Assembly: GCA_958295665.1 (NCBI GenBank)
Contig: OY282558.1
Location: forward strand, 459,311,995 to 459,375,994
Direction of reading: 5' to 3'
From: Tipula vernalis
Lineage: Eukaryota; Arthropoda; Insecta; Diptera; Tipulidae
DNA: 64,000 bases
Under the pieces are notes generated by a model. The model was not told the DNA's origin. It was given only the letters and a program-made list of their open reading frames with translations, and ran no database searches. Below are positions 62,737 to 64,000 of this stretch, piece by piece. The stretch's first letter is position 1. The number at the start of each line of letters is the position of its first letter. The translations under genes and the position numbers were made by a program.

Positions 62737-64000
62737 ATATATGGAAATAATCAACCAATTTTAATGCGGTTTGGCATAACAATTACAAGTGCCGAGACCT
62801 ATCATTTAAGGTATCAAGAACCGCAATCGGAGCACAATTGCAGATTTCGGAATTTTACAGCTCTGAATCGGCTGAGCTATAGTAAGGTGATTTTCTTCGA
62901 ATCGAACTTTCTTCGAAATGTATGGTATAGCAATTACAGGTCTCGTGACCTATCATTCCGAGTATCAAGAACCGCAATCGAAGCACAATTGCAGATTTCG
63001 GATTTTTACAGCTCTGAATCGGCTGAGCTATAGTAAGGTGATTTTCTTCGAATCGATTTTTCTGTGAAATGTATGGAAATAATCAACCAATTTTAATGCG
63101 GTTTGGCATAACAATTACAAGTCCCGAGACCTATCATTTAAGGTATCAAGAACCGCAATCGGAGCACAATTGCAGATTTCGGAATTTTACAGCTCTGAAT
63201 CGGCTGAGCTATAGTAAGGTGATTTTCTTCGAATCGAACTTTCTTCGAAATGTATGGTATAGCAATTACAGGTCTCGTGACCTATCATTTAAGGTATCAA
63301 GAACCGCAATCGGAGCACATTTGCAGATTTCGGAATTTTACAGTTCTGAATCGGCTGAGCTATAGTAAGGTGATTTTCTTCGAATCGAACTTTCTTCGAA
63401 ATGTATGGTATAGCAATTACAGGTCTCGTGACCTATCATTCCGAGTATCAAGAACCGCAATCGAAGCACAATTGCAGATTTCGGATTTTTACAGCTCTGA
63501 ATCGGCTGAGCTATAGTAAGGTGATTTTCTTCGAATCGATTTTTCTGTGAAATGTATGGAAATAATCAACCAATTTTAATGCGGTTTGGCATAACAATTA
63601 CAAGTCCCGAGACCTATCATTTAAGGTATCAAGAACCGCAATCGGAGCACAATTGCAGATTTCGGAATTTTACAGCTCTGAATCGGCTGAGCTATAGTAA
63701 GGTGATTTTCTTCGAATCGAACTTTCTTCAAAATGTATGGTATAGCAATTACAGGTCTCGTGACCTATCATTCAGAGTATCAAGAACCGCAATCGGAGCA
63801 CAATTGCAGATTTCGGATTTTTACAGCTCTGAATCGGCTGAGCTATAGTAAGGTGATTTTCTTCGAATCGATTTTTCTGTGAAATATATGGAAATAATCA
63901 ACCAATTTTAATGCGGTTTGGCATAACAATTACAAGTGCCGAGACCTATCATTTAAGGTATCAAGAACCGCAATCGGAGCACAATTGCAGATTTCGGAAT
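62737..64000 (+). repeat. Right-end segment with more private variants
   Basis: Order is L-S-L-S-S-L-S then a partial L. The L at 62,737 and 63,884 share a G-to-A change in the start motif (ATATATGG), 1,147 bp apart. CATTCCGAG with CAATCGAAGC marks the S at 62,918 and 63,401. Singletons include 63,320 (A to T), 63,344 (C to T) and 63,730 (G to A). Spacing stays exact, so these are substitutions rather than indels. Confidence 0.85.

Larger units (their letters stand above)
1..64000 (+). repeat. Two-class tandem satellite array (151-bp S and 181-bp L monomers)
   Basis: Every base belongs to a head-to-tail tandem repeat. Monomer starts (ATGTATGG) fall exactly 151 or 181 bp apart throughout, apart from about 20 one-base offsets between 31,130 and 35,015 and one at about 54,290. 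All copies have the same orientation; there is no inversion, transposon insertion or unique spacer. The window opens with the last 33 bp of a monomer and closes 117 bp into an L monomer, so the array continues on both sides. I count about 106 L and about 297 S copies. Long homogeneous satellites with nested higher-order units are typical of eukaryotic centromeric or other heterochromatin; the chromosomal position is inference. I do not recognise the repeat as a named family. Confidence 0.98.

Noticed and set aside
1..64000. CRISPR array
   Set aside because: The repeats are 151/181 bp and contiguous, without unique spacers, and there are no cas genes.
1..64000. Replication origin or ARS-like sites, telomeric repeats, tRNA or rRNA genes
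   Set aside because: No T-rich ARS core match, no telomere-type short repeats and no cloverleaf or rRNA-like sequence was seen in the monomer, and all sequence is explained by the monomer.
1..64000. Assignment to a named species or known satellite family
   Set aside because: I do not recognise the monomer, and composition and structure alone cannot identify the organism.

Overview
The whole 64-kb window is one uninterrupted tandem satellite-DNA array. I see no genes, RNA genes, mobile elements, CRISPR arrays or unique sequence. About 400 monomers lie head to tail, all in the same orientation. There are two length classes: short (S, 151 bp, about 297 copies) and long (L, 181 bp, about 106 copies). 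L is S plus a 30-bp in-place insertion and a short flank of diagnostic substitutions. Coordinates below are phased on the ATGTATGG motif found at nearly every monomer start. An array of this size and uniformity indicates a eukaryotic chromosome, in centromeric, pericentromeric or other heterochromatin. A hand count of one S monomer gives about 41% GC, with 8 CpG against about 6.4 expected. This absence of CpG loss fits an invertebrate with little germline CpG methylation better than a vertebrate or plant, but the species cannot be named from the sequence.

Layout. From 1 to about 22 kb, S runs alternate with a fixed 845-bp L-S-L-S-L cassette. These build 1,932-bp higher-order repeats (HORs), a 4,770-bp tandem duplication and a 9.3-9.6-kb super-duplication. 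From 21,921 to 31,431 lie 63 consecutive S monomers, almost identical and punctuated at 9, 8, 12, 9, 8 and 4 monomer intervals by a chimeric S' junction. From 31.4 to 41.1 kb is a more varied L/S mixture ending in L-S dimers (332 bp). Its first 4 kb carries about 20 single-base indels that are nearly absent elsewhere. From 41.1 to 44.7 kb the cassette-type HOR returns. From 44.7 to 53.4 kb is a 4,438-bp tandem duplication. From 51.6 to 62.7 kb the varied domain of 31-41 kb appears again in cleaner form. The last 1.3 kb carries more private substitutions.

How it works together. Nothing here encodes a product that I can support. The regular plus-strand open frames of 88-98 codons are a by-product of the repeat. 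The biology on view is array evolution: unequal exchange at the 151-bp, 302-bp, 332-bp, 845-bp, 1.9-kb, 4.4-4.8-kb, 9-kb and 20-kb scales, plus one recurring one-way chimeric junction. The indel-dense 31.1-35.0 kb segment is more likely a consensus or assembly defect than biology, and array lengths around it should be treated with caution.
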